Positions 11,159-20,055 of a DNA stretch of 64,000 bases are shown piece after piece. The stretch is taken from contig NZ_JAPNKA010000001.1 in assembly GCF_026626635.1 (NCBI RefSeq), positions 7,378,001 to 7,442,000 on the forward strand. The letters run 5' to 3'. Origin of the DNA: Archangium lansingense (GTDB lineage Bacteria > Myxococcota > Myxococcia > Myxococcales > Myxococcaceae). The notes below the pieces were generated by a model. The model worked only from the letters and a program-made list of their open reading frames with translations, made no database searches and was not told the DNA's origin. The position numbers were made by a program, and so were the translations under genes. How positions within the stretch are numbered: position 1 is the stretch's first letter; each line of letters begins with the position of its first letter.

Positions 11159-12973
11159 CTACCCCACCCGAGTGGCCGGCCCCTCGGAGTAAAGGGACTC
11201 GATGAGGGCCTGGTGCCGGGCCTCGATGACCTGGCGGCGCATCTTCATGCTGGGGGTGAGCTCGCCGCTGGCGATGGTGAAGTCCTCGGCGAGCACGGCG
11301 AAGCGCTTGATGGTCTCGAAGCGTGCCAGCCGGGGGTTCACCTCGCGCTCGATGGCCTCATGCAGGTGCTGGCGCAGGCGAGGATCAGCGGCGAGGGCGG
11401 CGAGGTCCTCGGGCCAGCCATTCTGGCGCGCGAGGGAGCGGGCGCGCTCGGGGTCCAGCGTGAGGAGGGCCACGAGGTAGTTGCGGCGCTCGCCAATAAC
11501 GAGCGCATGGCCCACGGGCGCCACGGCCTTGAGGAGCAGCTCGATGTGGGACGGAGCGGTCTTCTTGCCTCCGGAGGTAACGATGAGCTCCTTCTTGCGG
11601 CCGGTGATGTGGAGGAAGCCCTCGGAGTCGAGGTGGCCCACGTCGCCCGAGTGCAGCCAGCCGTCGTGGAGCAGCTGGGCGGTGGCAGCGGGGTCCTTGA
11701 AGTAGCCGTGGCAGACGCCGCCGCCGCGCACGAGGATCTCCCCGTCGTCGGCGATGAGGAGCTCCACACCCAGCAGAGGCCGGCCGAGCGTCCCCAGGCG
11801 CGTGGCATCGGGGGTGTTGAGGGTGGTAGGCCCGCACACCTCGGACTGGCCGTAGACCTCGCGGATGACGATGTCGAGCGAGGCAAAAAACTCGAGCACA
11901 TCGCGGCCGATGGGGGCAGCACCACTGGAGAAGAAGTGGGTGCGCTCGAAGCCCAGCTTCCCCAGCAGGGCCGGGAAGATGGTGCGCCGGGCGAGCTGGT
12001 ACTGGGCCTCCAGGGACAGGGGCACCCGCTCGTGGCGCATCACGAGCGCATTGCGCTGACTGGCCACCCCGCGAGCCCAGCCCACCACCGACTGGCGGGC
12101 GGCGGGGAGTTGGCCGAGAGCCTCCTCCAGACGGGCCTTGAACTTCTCCCAGACGCGGGGCACGCCGAAGAAGAGCGTGGGCCGGGCGTCGCGCAGGTCC
12201 TCCGGCACCGTCTCCAGGGCGCGCGCGAAGTAGACCTCCGCGCCGACGAGGAGGGGCCCGTGGATGCTGAGCATCTGCTCGGCGATGTGCGCCAGCGGCA
12301 GGTACGACAGGAGCGCCTCGTCGTCCCCGGACATGCGCGTGGCGCGCATGAGCTGCATGCCCGTCCACACGAGGTTGTGGTGGCTGAGCATGACGCCCTT
12401 GGGGTTGCCGGTGGTGCCCGAGGTGTAGATGAGGGTGGCGAGCCCCTCGGGCTGGAGGGCATTCACGGCGCTCCAGTAAGGCCCCTCATCGGCGCCGGTA
12501 CCGCGGGCCAGCACCTCCGCGTAGCTCAACACCCCCTCGGGCAACGGGGCCGCGGGGGGGTCCAGGACGATGATGTGGCGCAGCCCGGGCACCCGCTCGC
12601 GCACGGTGAGCGCGGTGGCCAGGTGCTTCTCGTTCTCCACCACGAGGTGGCACGCCTCGCAGTGGTCGAGGATGTACTGGATCTGCTCCGGGCTGCTGGT
12701 GATGTAGACGCCCACGGGGACGCCGCCCAGGGCCATGGCGGCCAGGTCCGACACCAGCCACTCCTCGCGGTTGAAGGAGAGGATGGGCAGCGCACTTCCC
12801 CGCTGGAACCCCAGGGCGTGCAACCCCAGGGCAAAACGTTTCACCCGGTCGGCATACTCGTGCCACGAGGTGGGCACATAGGTACGTCCCTTGCGCGTCC
12901 AGAGCGCCGGTCGGTGCTGCCGCCGGTTGGCTTGATCATGGAGCGCCTGCACCATCGTCCTGGGAGTGTCCAT
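11159..12973 (-). CDS. Long-chain acyl-CoA synthetase (FadD15-like AMP-forming ligase)
   Basis: Activates fatty acids to acyl-CoA through an acyl-adenylate. The 604-residue protein has every ANL-family motif: the P-loop YTSGTTGNPKG near residue 185, LPLAHIAEQ, SSGAAP, VYGQSEVCGPTT, HSGDVGHLDSEGFLHITGR and the KKELIVTSGGKK hinge. The EMLxx variants and overall length fit the long-chain (FadD15/FACS) branch. It is divergent from the zinc-ribbon gene and convergent with gltA. Confidence 0.92.
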   Translation of the reverse strand: MDTPRTMVQALHDQANRRQHRPALWTRKGRTYVPTSWHEYADRVKRFALGLHALGFQRGSALPILSFNREEWLVSDLAAMALGGVPVGVYITSSPEQIQYILDHCEACHLVVENEKHLATALTVRERVPGLRHIIVLDPPAAPLPEGVLSYAEVLARGTGADEGPYWSAVNALQPEGLATLIYTSGTTGNPKGVMLSHHNLVWTGMQLMRATRMSGDDEALLSYLPLAHIAEQMLSIHGPLLVGAEVYFARALETVPEDLRDARPTLFFGVPRVWEKFKARLEEALGQLPAARQSVVGWARGVASQRNALVMRHERVPLSLEAQYQLARRTIFPALLGKLGFERTHFFSSGAAPIGRDVLEFFASLDIVIREVYGQSEVCGPTTLNTPDATRLGTLGRPLLGVELLIADDGEILVRGGGVCHGYFKDPAATAQLLHDGWLHSGDVGHLDSEGFLHITGRKKELIVTSGGKKTAPSHIELLLKAVAPVGHALVIGERRNYLVALLTLDPERARSLARQNGWPEDLAALAADPRLRQHLHEAIEREVNPRLARFETIKRFAVLAEDFTIASGELTPSMKMRRQVIEARHQALIESLYSEGPATRVG

Positions 12974-13019
12974 AGGGAATTCGAGGCTACTGAAACGAGG
13001 TACCGGCTCGCCACGGGCG

Positions 13020-13049
13020 TTGACAGGTCACCAGAGCCCTATGTATTCC
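13020..13049 (+). promoter_or_regulatory. Candidate promoter for the zinc-ribbon gene
   Basis: A perfect TTGACA at 13020-13025 is followed after 18 bases by TATTCC (13044-13049), a weak -10 match, 11 bases before the ATG at 13061. The short leader and weak -10 limit the call. Confidence 0.3.
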
Positions 13050-13060
13050 GCGCGACGCAC

Positions 13061-13411
13061 ATGACGATCGATCTGACTTGCCAGAAGTGCGAGGGCACTT
13101 TCGAGCTAGATGTTCAGGATGTCATCGATGGGACGGAGAAGCTCGCCTGCCCTCATTGCGGTCAGAAGACTCCCACCAACATCCAGGAGGACTTCGTCTC
13201 GGCACTCACCGAGATGAGGACCCAGGTGGCCGCACTGGGTAAGCGCTTCGCTGTCTCGATGGCGCTGGAGACCGAGGATCTCGAGGACGAGCTCGACGAG
13301 GACGAGGAGACCGACGAGGACGACGAGTCCGACGACGAGGAGCTCGACTTCGACGAGGACGAGGACGTCGAGGACGAAGAGGACTACGACGAGGACGAGG
13401 ACGAGCGCTAA
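13061..13411 (+). CDS. Small zinc-ribbon protein with long acidic tail
   Basis: A 116-residue protein. Residues 7-34 hold two CxxC knuckles (CQKC and CPHC, about 20 residues apart), a zinc ribbon like those of MJ0042-type or transcription-linked proteins. A helical middle follows, then a C-terminal 45 residues made almost only of aspartate and glutamate. The reading frame is open for 2 kb upstream, but that part is antisense to the acyl-CoA synthetase; the ATG at 13061 begins the recognisable ribbon. Function unknown: the ribbon could bind nucleic acid or protein, while the acidic tail could mimic DNA or bind basic partners. It is divergent from the ligase gene. Confidence 0.75.
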   Translation: MTIDLTCQKCEGTFELDVQDVIDGTEKLACPHCGQKTPTNIQEDFVSALTEMRTQVAALGKRFAVSMALETEDLEDELDEDEETDEDDESDDEELDFDEDEDVEDEEDYDEDEDER

Positions 13412-13530
13412 GCTTGCCCGTCTACCCTGCACGTGCGTTTTCCGCGGGGTGAAGTCGATGTGAGGCCGAGGAGCAGGCGGGCACGAACCGGAGCCCTCCC
13501 GCCCCTGGTGCACATGCACACGTTTGCAGG

Positions 13531-14265
13531 GTGAAAACGTCCATCCCTGCTGCTTTCGTCCTTGCCCCGCTGTCCGCTGCGCTGCTTGCCCTGGGAGTGC
13601 TCCTCCTTCCCGGCATCGGCGCTCAACCCGCGACCGCAGCGCCCAAGGACAGCGAGGCCTGCGTTCCCAAGCACGGGGGAAACCCAGCCGCCTGCAAGGA
13701 GCTGATCCAGCTCGAGGTCCGGGACGTCATTCCGCTCGTCGAGGCGCAGACGCACGCCGTGGTGCTCACCACGAAGGATGGGGACATGGTGCTGCCCATC
13801 TTCGTGGACGAGTCCGCCGCGGTGGCCATCGCCTTCCGGCTCGCGCACCTGAGGCCGCCGCAGCCGCTCTCGCAGGATCTGCTGGGCTCGGTGGTGACGG
13901 AGCTGGGCGCCAAGGTCACCGAGGTGCGCATCGACGACCTGCGCGACGACATCTACACCGGCCGCATCTTCCTCGAGCAGGGCAAGCGCAAGGTGACGCT
14001 GGATGCAAGGCCCTCGGACTCCATCGCCATGGCGCTGGATGGCGAGGCGCGCATCATGGTGACGCGCAAGGTGCTGGACGAGGCGGGCATCACCCGGGAG
14101 GAGATTGACTCGCTGCGTGAGAGCGGCCCGGGCGTGGGTGGCAGCGGCGAGCCGGACGAGCACCTGATGGACGAGCCGATGCCGATGGATCCGCACCAGG
14201 GCCTGCCGCCTCCGGGCCTCGCCCCGAAGCTGGCGCCCGACAAGACGGACGAGATCAGCCTCTAG
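13531..14265 (+). CDS. Exported DUF151 (bifunctional nuclease family) protein
   Basis: 244 residues from a GTG start. The first 36 residues form a signal peptide or membrane anchor (basic start, hydrophobic LAPLSAALLALGVLLLPGI, then AQPATAA). The core from about residue 60 is the DUF151/BFN domain: VVLTTKDGDMVLPIFVD, AVAIAFRL, LLGSVVTELGAKVTEVRID, YTGRIFLEQ and ARPSDSIAMAL. Known family members include nucleases and stress-response proteins. The C-terminal 45 residues are proline- and acid-rich and look disordered. Most family members are cytoplasmic, so an exported form is unusual. No upstream ribosome site is strong; the GTG is the only start that keeps the signal peptide. Confidence 0.85.
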   Translation: MKTSIPAAFVLAPLSAALLALGVLLLPGIGAQPATAAPKDSEACVPKHGGNPAACKELIQLEVRDVIPLVEAQTHAVVLTTKDGDMVLPIFVDESAAVAIAFRLAHLRPPQPLSQDLLGSVVTELGAKVTEVRIDDLRDDIYTGRIFLEQGKRKVTLDARPSDSIAMALDGEARIMVTRKVLDEAGITREEIDSLRESGPGVGGSGEPDEHLMDEPMPMDPHQGLPPPGLAPKLAPDKTDEISL

Positions 14266-14297
14266 CCACCGCGAGCGAGCAGGAGCCCGCAAAGGCG

Positions 14298-14332
14298 AAA
14301 GCCCGGCCCCCCCTCCAGGGACGCCGGGCTTT
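14298..14332 (+). terminator. Hairpin terminator after the DUF151 gene
   Basis: AAAGCCCGGC (14298-14307) pairs perfectly with GCCGGGCTTT (14323-14332) around a 15-base loop, 33 bases after the stop codon. The T run is short (three T in the stem end), so strength is uncertain. Confidence 0.6.
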
Positions 14333-14465
14333 CTCGCGACGTAGCGGGTCGAAACCCAGAACAGCACCGCTTCGCCGACGACGTCGCTCTCGCCCGCGTG
14401 GGCGCCAAGTATTCCCGAGGACGCAAAGCTGTCAAGGCGGCGTCAGGCGCCTAGGATGTGTGCCC

Positions 14466-15869
14466 ATGCGCAAGGCGAAGATCATCTGCACGCTGGGACC
14501 GTCTTCTGACTCGGCCGAAGTCATCGAAGAACTCATCCGCGCCGGGATGAACGTGGCGCGGCTCAACTTCTCGCACGGGACGCACGACCAACACCGCCGC
14601 CGGGTGAACCTCATCCGCCGGGCGGCGAAGAAGGTCGGAGTACCGGTGGCCATCCTCCAGGACGTCCAGGGGCCGAAGATCCGCCTGGGCAAGTTCGAGG
14701 GCGGATGCCTGGAGATCAAAACAGGCCAGACGGTGGTGGTGACGACGCGGGAGGTGCTGGGCCAGGGGAACCTCATCCCCACCCCCATCCGCTCGCTGCC
14801 CAAGGACGTGGAGCCGGGCCACCCCATCCTGCTGGATGACGGACGGGTGCGGCTGAGGGTGAAGAAGGTGCAGGGCAAGGATGTCACCTGCATGGTGGAG
14901 CTGGGCGGGCTGCTCAAGGACAACAAGGGCCTGAACCTGCCGGGGGCGCACGTCTCGGTCCCCACCATCACGGAGAAGGACGCCGAGGACCTGGCCTTCG
15001 GGCAGGAGGTGGGCGTGGACTACGTAGCGCTCTCCTTCGTGCGCACGGCGAACGACATCCGGGAGGCGCGCAAGCTGGTGGCGAAGCGCAACACGCCGCT
15101 GATCGCGAAGATCGAGAAGCCGCAGGCGGTGGCGGACCTGGAAGCGATTGCCCGCGAGGCGGACGGCATCATGGTGGCGCGAGGGGACCTGGGCGTGGAG
15201 ATGCCGCTGGAGAAGCTGCCGGCCATCCAGAAGCGCATGGTGCGCACGGTGAATCGGATGGGGGGCCTGGTCATCGTGGCCACGGAGATGCTGGAGAGCA
15301 TGGTGAACAACGCGAGGCCCACGCGCGCCGAGGTGTCGGACGTGGCCAACGCCATCTTGGACGGGGCGGACGCGGTGATGCTCTCGGGGGAGACGGCGGC
15401 GGGCAAGTACCCGGTGCAGGCGGTGGCGACCATGGCGCGGATCGTCGAGGAGACGGAGACGGGGGTGGTGAGGGACACGACGAACGCGCCCTTCCCGGAC
15501 GCCAAGGACGACATCTCCACGGGCGTGGCGGCAGCGGCGGTGGCGGCGGCCGAGCAGATGGGGATTGGAACCATCGTGGCGTACACCGAGCGAGGCCTGA
15601 CGGCGCGGCTCATCTCCGAGTTCCGGCCGAGGGCGCAGATCATCGCGCTGACGCCGAACCCGGATACGGTGAACCGCATGGCGCTCTACTGGGGGGTGAA
15701 GCCGCTGCAGGTCGGCCGCCTCCAGTCGACGGACGCGATGCTGCGGCAGGTGAAGCGGCTGTGCCACGAAGAGGGCATCTGCAAGACGGGCACGCCCGTG
15801 GTCATCGTGGCCGGAGTGCCGCTCAACGAGCCGGGAAACACCAACATGATGTCGGTGCATCGCATCTGA
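14466..15869 (+). CDS. pyk: Pyruvate kinase
   Basis: Last glycolytic step, PEP plus ADP to pyruvate plus ATP. The 467-residue protein has KIICTLGPSS, NVARLNFSHG, DVQGPKIR, the catalytic lysine in IAKIEK, MVARGDLGVE (metal-binding) and the ATEMLESM and AVMLSGETAAGKYP loops. The C-terminal allosteric-type domain ends with the VVIVAGVPLNEPGNTN motif. I prefer the ATG at 14466 (AGGA nine bases upstream) over a GTG two codons earlier. Confidence 0.95.
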   Translation: MRKAKIICTLGPSSDSAEVIEELIRAGMNVARLNFSHGTHDQHRRRVNLIRRAAKKVGVPVAILQDVQGPKIRLGKFEGGCLEIKTGQTVVVTTREVLGQGNLIPTPIRSLPKDVEPGHPILLDDGRVRLRVKKVQGKDVTCMVELGGLLKDNKGLNLPGAHVSVPTITEKDAEDLAFGQEVGVDYVALSFVRTANDIREARKLVAKRNTPLIAKIEKPQAVADLEAIAREADGIMVARGDLGVEMPLEKLPAIQKRMVRTVNRMGGLVIVATEMLESMVNNARPTRAEVSDVANAILDGADAVMLSGETAAGKYPVQAVATMARIVEETETGVVRDTTNAPFPDAKDDISTGVAAAAVAAAEQMGIGTIVAYTERGLTARLISEFRPRAQIIALTPNPDTVNRMALYWGVKPLQVGRLQSTDAMLRQVKRLCHEEGICKTGTPVVIVAGVPLNEPGNTNMMSVHRI

Positions 15870-15896
15870 TCCATCTCAAACCACCCTGACGCATAT

Positions 15897-15930
15897 CCCC
15901 TCTCCCCCCGGGAGAGGGACGGGGTGGGGG
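15897..15930. repeat. GC-rich palindromic repeat
   Basis: CCCCTCTCCCCCCGGGAGAG core with a GGGACGGGGTGGGGG tail, 28 bases after pyk and 67 before the KAP gene. It is the same family as the copies at 11023 and 35171. Confidence 0.85.
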
Positions 15931-15996
15931 TGCCACGGGTCCAGGCTTCAACCCGTGCGCCCCGCTGTGTTGGTCAGTAGCGACAGGGGGGAGAAC

Positions 15997-18504
15997 ATGG
16001 CGGAGTCCGAGGACACGGGACCTGGGGATGAGAGCCCATCTACCCTCCGGATACTGAAGGAGGACGGCACCACGCTCGTGGAGACTCCCGCGACGCCCTC
16101 AATGCTGCGGCTCCTGGACCGTGCGGTCCATGTCAACCGCTGGATGGAGTGGGAGTCCGACCTCACATTCAGCTCGCTGCTGCTCGCGGTAGTGCTGTTC
16201 GACGACGGCGACGACGACCCATTCTCCCAGTGGTTGAAGAAGAACTTCGCCCGAGAATTTCGTATCTCCATGGAGGCGATCGCGAAGACGAAGGGCTTCG
16301 ATCTCTCAGACATCCTCCGGGAGCCCGACCGGCTCCTATCGTTCATCGCTCCCGAGAAGATGGAGCAGGTCTTGAGAACCTCCGCCTCCTCCCTGCTCGG
16401 AGAGGCCCAGGCCCTGCTCAACATCGTGGCCAATCCATCGCCCCTGGATGTGCGCCACCTCTTTGCCGCGTTCATCTACCGCCCGGGTGACCAGGCGGGC
16501 GATCTGAAGCGCCTGGGATTCAACCGGCCCACCTGGTCGAACGCATTCCTCAACCAGATGGCGTTGCTGTACCCCGCCGAGTTGCCAGGCTGGAAGGATC
16601 TCCACCGGAAGACCTTCCCCTCGGAGCCGATCCTCATCGAATCCGAGGGCCCGTCGACCCATATCGCCACCGACATCTGGACGAGGAACGACACGCTCGG
16701 GTACCGGGCCTACGCGCATGCACTCTATCGCTTCATGACGCACCCGCAGACCCGGCCGCCGCTCACCATCAGCATCCAGGCACCGTGGGGAGGCGGCAAG
16801 ACGTCGCTGATGCGCATGCTCCAGCAGGAGCTCGATCCTGGAGCCTTCGACAAGGAGAAGGACGAGGCGCATGAGCCACGCGGAGCATTCTCCGTCCGGG
16901 ATGCGCTGGGGGAGATCGACGAGTGGATCCGCACGCGCACGCAAAAGCCGCTGCCTCCCCTCTCCACCCTCCCCGCCCCCGATTCCGGACCCCACCGGCT
17001 CACCATCTGGTTCAACGCCTGGAAGTACGAGAGCACCAACCAGGTCTGGGCGGGGATGGTGGACGCCATCATCCAGCAGGTAGCAGCCCGGCTCCCCCTG
17101 CACGAGCGCGAGGCCTTCTGGCTGCGCCTCAACCTCAAACGGGTGGACGCGGACCGCATCCGACAGAAGGTCCACGACCGCATCTTCCGCTACTTCTGGC
17201 GCGGAATCGGAGGCACGGCGCTGGCGGTCGGCGGAGCGCTGCTCACGTCCATCGCCACCGCCGTGACGGGAGCCCTCACCCATGTGGGCCCGGCACAGGT
17301 GACCGGCTGGGCCGGCCTCGTGCTCACCCTCCTGGTGGGCACCGCCAAGGCCCTCGGGAAGTTCCACGAGGCACGCGAGAAGGTCGAGAAGGAGCCGGCC
17401 GCCGTAAGCCTCCAGGAGTACCTGGAGATACCCAGCTACAGCGCGGAGCTGGGCTTCGTGCACCGGGCCGAGGTGGATCTCCGGCGGGTGCTCGACTGCG
17501 TGCCGGCGGCTTATAAGCCGCTCGTCATCTTCATCGACGATCTGGACCGCTGCTCGCCCGCGAAGGTGGCTCAGGTGGTGGAGGCGGTGAACCTCTTCCT
17601 GGCCGGCGACTTCCCCGATTGCATGTTCGTCCTGGGCATGGACACGGAGATGGTCGCCGCCGCGCTCCAGGCCGCCCACAAGGACATGATCGCCAACCTG
17701 CCCTCGGACATCGGCATCCCCGTGGGGTGGCGGTTCATGGACAAGTTCGTCCAGCTCCCCTTCCTCATCCCCGTCTGCGAGCAGGAGGACGTGACGCGTT
17801 TCACGCAAGCCCTCTTCAAGGAGGAGGAAGCACCCGCGCCCCAGCCGGAGGTGGACACCCGCGCACGTGAAGCGGCCCAGCGCCTCACCACGCACTCGGC
17901 GATCGAGGAGGAAGCCCGGCGGGCCCGGGAGACGTACCAGCTCGATGAGCGGCAGGCCGCCCGGTTCAGGGATCAGCTCGAGGCCCAGTTCGTGCGGCGC
18001 AAGCTGGATGAAGGCATCAAGAGCTTCAACGATCAGAGCCAGGAGATACTCCTGCTCCTGGACACGGCGACGCCCTACTTCCAGGGCAACCCGCGCGAGT
18101 TGAAACGATTCATCAACGCCTTCCGCTTCCACTACTTCCTCTGGTACGCGCATCGGGCCCGGGGGTTCGAGGGTCCCTCCCTGGGGCAGCTGGTGCGCTG
18201 GACGATGCTGACCATGAAGTGGCCGGAGGTGGTCCGTTGGCTGCGCAGGGGGAGCCAGCCGCGGCGAGTGGATGCCAGCAACGCGGCCCCGCTTCCCGCC
18301 AGCCGACTGCGGCAGCTCGAGGACCTCGGCGCCAAGGCGGCCGATCTCACCACGTGGCAGCAACAGGCCCGCCAAGAGCTTCAGCTGGACGCAGGCACCA
18401 CCGGCTGGCTGCGCGACGAGGCGCTCTTCCGGTTCTTCCGGACGGAGGGCGCCTCCCCGGAAGCGCAACGCCTCTCCGGAGGCGTGGGCAAGGGACTGTG
18501 GTGA
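15997..18504 (+). CDS. KAP-family P-loop NTPase with Clp-N-like N-terminal region
   Basis: 835 residues; the ATG at 15997 follows a strong GGGGGGAG site. KAP NTPases are STAND-type ATPases, usually tied to the inner membrane. The Walker A is APWGGGKTS near residue 263, WFNAWKYES follows, and Walker B is LVIFIDDLDRCSP near 510. Between them two hydrophobic segments (around 400-450) form the usual KAP membrane insert. The sensor-like NPRELKRFINAFR lies near 700. Residues 45-200 resemble the double helical repeat of Clp N-terminal domains (AQALLNIVANPSPLDVRHLF, LKRLGFN). Roles known for the family range from membrane signalling to phage defence; the role here is not established. The lipoprotein gene that follows is 65 bases away and may be co-transcribed. 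Confidence 0.85.
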   Translation: MAESEDTGPGDESPSTLRILKEDGTTLVETPATPSMLRLLDRAVHVNRWMEWESDLTFSSLLLAVVLFDDGDDDPFSQWLKKNFAREFRISMEAIAKTKGFDLSDILREPDRLLSFIAPEKMEQVLRTSASSLLGEAQALLNIVANPSPLDVRHLFAAFIYRPGDQAGDLKRLGFNRPTWSNAFLNQMALLYPAELPGWKDLHRKTFPSEPILIESEGPSTHIATDIWTRNDTLGYRAYAHALYRFMTHPQTRPPLTISIQAPWGGGKTSLMRMLQQELDPGAFDKEKDEAHEPRGAFSVRDALGEIDEWIRTRTQKPLPPLSTLPAPDSGPHRLTIWFNAWKYESTNQVWAGMVDAIIQQVAARLPLHEREAFWLRLNLKRVDADRIRQKVHDRIFRYFWRGIGGTALAVGGALLTSIATAVTGALTHVGPAQVTGWAGLVLTLLVGTAKALGKFHEAREKVEKEPAAVSLQEYLEIPSYSAELGFVHRAEVDLRRVLDCVPAAYKPLVIFIDDLDRCSPAKVAQVVEAVNLFLAGDFPDCMFVLGMDTEMVAAALQAAHKDMIANLPSDIGIPVGWRFMDKFVQLPFLIPVCEQEDVTRFTQALFKEEEAPAPQPEVDTRAREAAQRLTTHSAIEEEARRARETYQLDERQAARFRDQLEAQFVRRKLDEGIKSFNDQSQEILLLLDTATPYFQGNPRELKRFINAFRFHYFLWYAHRARGFEGPSLGQLVRWTMLTMKWPEVVRWLRRGSQPRRVDASNAAPLPASRLRQLEDLGAKAADLTTWQQQARQELQLDAGTTGWLRDEALFRFFRTEGASPEAQRLSGGVGKGLW

Positions 18505-18569
18505 ACCTGTCATCCCATCGCATCAGAAGCTGTCAGGGCCTCGCACCTGACGGAGTAGAAGGACAACCC

Positions 18570-19955
18570 ATGCCCTTCTCCCTCATCCCCACCCGCTTCC
18601 GGGTCTCCGCTGCCCTGCTGCTCGCGCTGGGCACCACCACGGTGGCGTGCCGAAGCACGACCCCCTCGGGCGCCCCCTCCCCCGCCGAGACACCCACGGC
18701 CACGAGCAGCACCCGTCCCGCGGACGCCTCTTCCGCGAAGGCGGGCACCTCGAGCCCGTTGACGCCCGAGGAGGAGCTGCGCCAGTTCCGGCAGCGGCGT
18801 TTCGGCCCGGCCATCGAGGGGTGCAAGAGCGGCAACGCAGGGGACTGCTCCCGGCTGGCCCATCGACTCCTGACGGGAGCGAGCCTCACCGAGCGCTCCG
18901 CCTTCGAGGAGGCCCTGCGCGGCGGTTGCGAGCGGCGCCAGCCGGATGCGTGTGCGGGCCTCGGCGCCCTGCTGGGACTGGGGACCTCCGCGACCCAAGC
19001 GAACATGGAGCAGGCACTTCCCCTCCTGCAGACCGCTTGCCGTGAGGGAAGCTCCATCGGGTGCGCCATGGAGTTGGAAGCCCGCCCGCCCAGGACGGAC
19101 GATCAGGCGGCCCAGACGGAGTACCTCCAGAAGGCGTCCGCCGCGTGCGAACGGCTCGGCGGCAGCGTCTGCTTCACGGCCGCGTCCTTCCTCGCGGCGA
19201 CGGCTGGAGGCGCGCCGGACGACGCTCGCACCGATCCACTCCTGGCGAAGGCGTGCGAGACGGGCTCGGCCGAGTCCTGCTTCCAGTCCGGTATTCGCGC
19301 CTCCGAGAAGCCCGGAGACGGACCTGCCCGGGCCCGCGCGCTCTACGAGAAGGCCTGTGGCCTCGACCATGGCCCGGCCTGCTTCAACCTTGGCTACCAG
19401 CTCCTCACGGGGACCGGAGGACCCGCGGACGCCACACGTGGACGAGAGATCGCCCTCCAGGCGTGCCACCTGGGCGACAGGACGGCGTGCGACTACCTGG
19501 GTGCCACCAACGAGGGCCGCGTCCTGCCCGAGGAGCTCCAGTCGGGCCGCCAGCCCTACTCCAGCGACGAGGAGCGGAAGCAGGTGCAGCGCCGCTTCTG
19601 TGAGCTGGGCGGAGCCGAGTCCTGCACCAGCGTGGCCTTCGCGCTCGGAGACCGCGCCGAGAAGGGCGGCCATCCCGAGGAGATGGAGCCGGTGCTGGGC
19701 CTGCTGCAGAAGGGCTGCCGCCGCGGCTCCGAACGCGCGTGCAACGTGCTGGGGCACGTCGTCAAGGATGCGATCCGAGCCTGTGAGCAGGACAATGGAG
19801 GCCAGTGCCTCGTTGCCGCCTTCGCCTATCAGCAGGGCATCGAGCTGCCTCGAGGCAGGGGCCCGACCCTTCCGAGCGACACCGCGAAGGCGCGGGAGCT
19901 GTTCACCAAGGCCTGCGAGCGGGGCATCCAGCCCGCCTGCGAGCGGTCCCGCTGA
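18570..19955 (+). CDS. Cys-rich Sel1-repeat lipoprotein
   Basis: 461 residues. A lipoprotein signal (LLALGTTTVAC, lipobox cysteine near residue 27) is followed by a Ser/Thr/Pro-rich spacer and then tandem Sel1/TPR-like helical repeats. Each repeat carries spaced cysteines, e.g. CKSGNAGDCSRLA, CERRQPDACAGLG, CETGSAESCFQSG, CGLDHGPACFNLG, CELGGAESCTSVA, CERGIQPAC. This resembles Helicobacter cysteine-rich proteins, in which disulfides brace helix pairs. Such proteins sit in the periplasm or outer membrane and mediate protein contacts. AGGA lies six bases before the ATG at 18570. It follows the KAP gene on the same strand. Confidence 0.85.
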   Translation: MPFSLIPTRFRVSAALLLALGTTTVACRSTTPSGAPSPAETPTATSSTRPADASSAKAGTSSPLTPEEELRQFRQRRFGPAIEGCKSGNAGDCSRLAHRLLTGASLTERSAFEEALRGGCERRQPDACAGLGALLGLGTSATQANMEQALPLLQTACREGSSIGCAMELEARPPRTDDQAAQTEYLQKASAACERLGGSVCFTAASFLAATAGGAPDDARTDPLLAKACETGSAESCFQSGIRASEKPGDGPARARALYEKACGLDHGPACFNLGYQLLTGTGGPADATRGREIALQACHLGDRTACDYLGATNEGRVLPEELQSGRQPYSSDEERKQVQRRFCELGGAESCTSVAFALGDRAEKGGHPEEMEPVLGLLQKGCRRGSERACNVLGHVVKDAIRACEQDNGGQCLVAAFAYQQGIELPRGRGPTLPSDTAKARELFTKACERGIQPACERSR

Positions 19956-19958
19956 AGT

Positions 19959-20043
19959 CCCCTCTCCCTCTGGGAGAGGGTCAGGGTGAGGGTCTACACG
20001 CGGGGAAAACCCTCACCCCCCGCCCTCTCCCAAAGGGAGAGGG
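19959..20043. repeat. Two inverted copies of the palindromic repeat
   Basis: Copy 19959-19992 is in forward orientation and copy 20010-20043 in reverse, so the pair can form a large cruciform or hairpin. They follow the Sel1 lipoprotein stop directly, and the IS630 element starts 13 bases beyond them. Confidence 0.9.
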
Positions 20044-20055
20044 AGCATGCGCCAC

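Noticed and set aside
11108-13060. Long open frame upstream of the zinc-ribbon protein
   Set aside because: It mirrors the acyl-CoA synthetase on the other strand and has the His/Ala/Gly-rich composition of a shadow frame.
16336-18513. 725-codon leftward open frame opposite the KAP gene
   Set aside because: GC-rich DNA gives long antisense frames; the rightward frame has Walker motifs and a good ribosome site, this one has none.
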